This document shows, piece by piece, positions 5,993 to 6,264 of a DNA stretch of 6,264 nt (position 1 is its first letter; each line of letters opens with the position of its first letter). The stretch comes from Treponema sp. GTDB lineage: Bacteria; Spirochaetota; Spirochaetia; Treponematales; Treponemataceae. The stretch is taken from contig JAGARY010000451.1 of NCBI GenBank assembly GCA_017622055.1, positions 1 to 6,264 on the forward strand, read 5' to 3'. The notes under the pieces are model-generated. The model was not told where the DNA came from and ran no database searches. It worked only from the letters and a program-made list of their open reading frames with translations. The position numbers were made by a program, and so were the translations under genes.

Positions 5993-5999
5993 TATTTGT

Positions 6000-6028
6000 A
6001 TGTTAGTGTATACTAACAGAATTGTCAA
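6000..6028 (-). promoter_or_regulatory. Predicted minus-strand sigma-70 promoter of the small RNA
   Basis: On the minus strand: TTGACA (6028-6023, full consensus), a 17-base spacer, TAACAT (6005-6000). Both hexamers and the spacing are the same as in the predicted GH94 promoter at 1492-1520, which supports that this form is used in the genome. The -10 box lies within the inverted repeat at 6001-6018. There is no annotated gene leftward on this strand except the predicted small RNA. Confidence 0.6.
6001..6018. promoter_or_regulatory. Inverted repeat with GTTAG-N6-CTAAC core, copy 2
   Basis: TGTTAGT (6001-6007) and ACTAACA (6012-6018) are perfect 7-bp arms around GTAT; the core GTTAG-N6-CTAAC (6002-6017) repeats copy 1. 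It covers the -10 box and part of the spacer of the minus-strand promoter and lies about 40-60 bp upstream of the -35 box of the ATPase promoter. Such a site suits a dimeric repressor of the leftward transcript that could also influence the rightward promoter. Confidence 0.65.
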
Positions 6029-6058
6029 TAGGAATTTAAAAAAATATATAAAAAAAAG

Positions 6059-6087
6059 TTGACTTCTAGAATTATAGGTATTAAAAT
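6059..6087 (+). promoter_or_regulatory. Predicted promoter of the ABC ATPase gene
   Basis: TTGACT (6059-6064), a 17-base spacer and TAAAAT (6082-6087), one mismatch in each hexamer. A-rich tracts at 6038-6058 just upstream resemble an UP element. The predicted leader runs from about 6094 to 6127. A TATAAT at 6093-6098 is a less likely alternative since it lacks a -35 box. The palindrome TTCTAGAA (6064-6071) falls inside the spacer. Confidence 0.75.
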
Positions 6088-6127
6088 GAATGTATAATAA
6101 TATAACCCTTTATGGAGGCCTTAAAAA

Positions 6128-6264
6128 ATGGCAAAAGTAGAATTAAAAGGTATTGGAAAAATTTACGACGGCGGTGTTCGTGCTGTAACAAATTCTAATA
6201 TCACAATTGAAGACAAAGAATTCTGTGTTTTCGTAGGACCATCTGGATGTGGTAAATCAACAAC
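6128..6264 (+). CDS. Sugar ABC transporter ATPase, MsmK/UgpC type (5' end only)
   Basis: The first 45 codons of an ABC ATPase are present before the window ends. The text MAKVELKGIGKIYDGGVRAV followed by SNITIEDKEF is typical of the CUT1 sugar-importer ATPases (MsmK, UgpC, MalK), with the A-loop Tyr13 that stacks on ATP. The Walker A motif GPSGCGKST (residues 37-45) is complete. The full family length is about 360-380 residues, with a C-terminal regulatory domain that cannot be checked here. A strong GGAGG (6114-6118) lies 9 bases before the ATG. The gene has its own promoter and stands apart from the permease operon at the other end of the window. MsmK-type ATPases are known to energise several sugar importers at once, which this separate position would fit. 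Symbol left empty because MsmK and UgpC cannot be told apart from this part. Confidence 0.93.
   Translation, partial: MAKVELKGIGKIYDGGVRAVTNSNITIEDKEFCVFVGPSGCGKST

Larger units (their letters stand above)
5909..5994 (-). ncRNA. Predicted small RNA of about 85 nt, minus strand
   Basis: A minus-strand promoter (6000-6028) and a minus-strand terminator (5909-5952) enclose a transcript of about 85 nt starting near 5993-5995. The predicted RNA has a 5' hairpin (GUUAG-UUGCUC-CUAAC), an unpaired A/U-rich middle of about 24 nt and a terminator hairpin with a U tail, the usual build of a bacterial trans-acting small RNA. The 5' loop reads into GCUCCU, which can pair with Shine-Dalgarno sequences. 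No start codon with a Shine-Dalgarno and a contained reading frame is seen, so it is probably non-coding. The last nine nt overlap the GH5 stop region in antisense. I do not recognise it as a known RNA family; it is a prediction from architecture alone. Confidence 0.5.

Noticed and set aside
6064..6071. TTCTAGAA palindrome in the ATPase promoter spacer as an operator
   Set aside because: Eight bases of AT-rich palindrome occur easily by chance and no second copy was seen near it; noted only in the promoter entry.

Overview
The window is AT-rich DNA from a fibre-degrading, probably gut- or rumen-associated anaerobe. My best guess is a Treponema-like spirochaete. Grounds: low GC, Shine-Dalgarno sequences of GAGG/GGAGG type, a lipoprotein signal with a loose F-S-A-C lipobox, and sugar ABC parts next to an intracellular disaccharide phosphorylase. 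No rRNA or other lineage marker is present, so a low-GC Firmicute is not excluded.

Layout: (1) 1-359, the C-terminal end of a MalG/UgpE-type sugar ABC permease, closed by a strong terminator at 404-440. (2) 500-1411, an EamA/DMT transporter whose promoter sits so close to its ATG that the mRNA may be leaderless. (3) 1492-1570, promoter(s) and a perfect 12-bp LacI-type operator in front of a GH94 phosphorylase gene (1599-4025), which ends in a strong terminator (4051-4100). (4) 4124-5910, a GH5 glucanase lipoprotein gene split by a one-base frame lesion that must lie in 4552-4561: the first part carries the lipoprotein signal and a beta-rich domain, the second part an acidic linker and a complete GH5 catalytic domain. 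(5) 5909-6127, an intergenic stretch that looks empty at first but holds a minus-strand promoter, two GTTAG-N6-CTAAC inverted repeats and a terminator whose T-tract is on the minus strand. Together these predict a small RNA of about 85 nt. A divergent plus-strand promoter follows. (6) 6128-6264, the start of an MsmK/UgpC-type sugar ABC ATPase cut by the window edge.

How the genes may work together (inference): a surface-anchored GH5 enzyme would cut beta-glucan outside the cell, ABC importers would bring in the oligosaccharides, and the cytoplasmic GH94 enzyme would split disaccharides with phosphate, saving ATP. The ATPase is separate from the permease operon and has its own promoter, as expected for a shared energiser of several sugar importers. 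The EamA gene has no visible link to this pathway.

The items most worth following are the predicted small RNA with its operator-like repeats, the split cellulase gene, and the GH94 enzyme, which departs from classical cellobiose phosphorylases around the active site. No stretch longer than about 220 bases lacks a gene. I saw no tRNA, rRNA, CRISPR array or insertion sequence.
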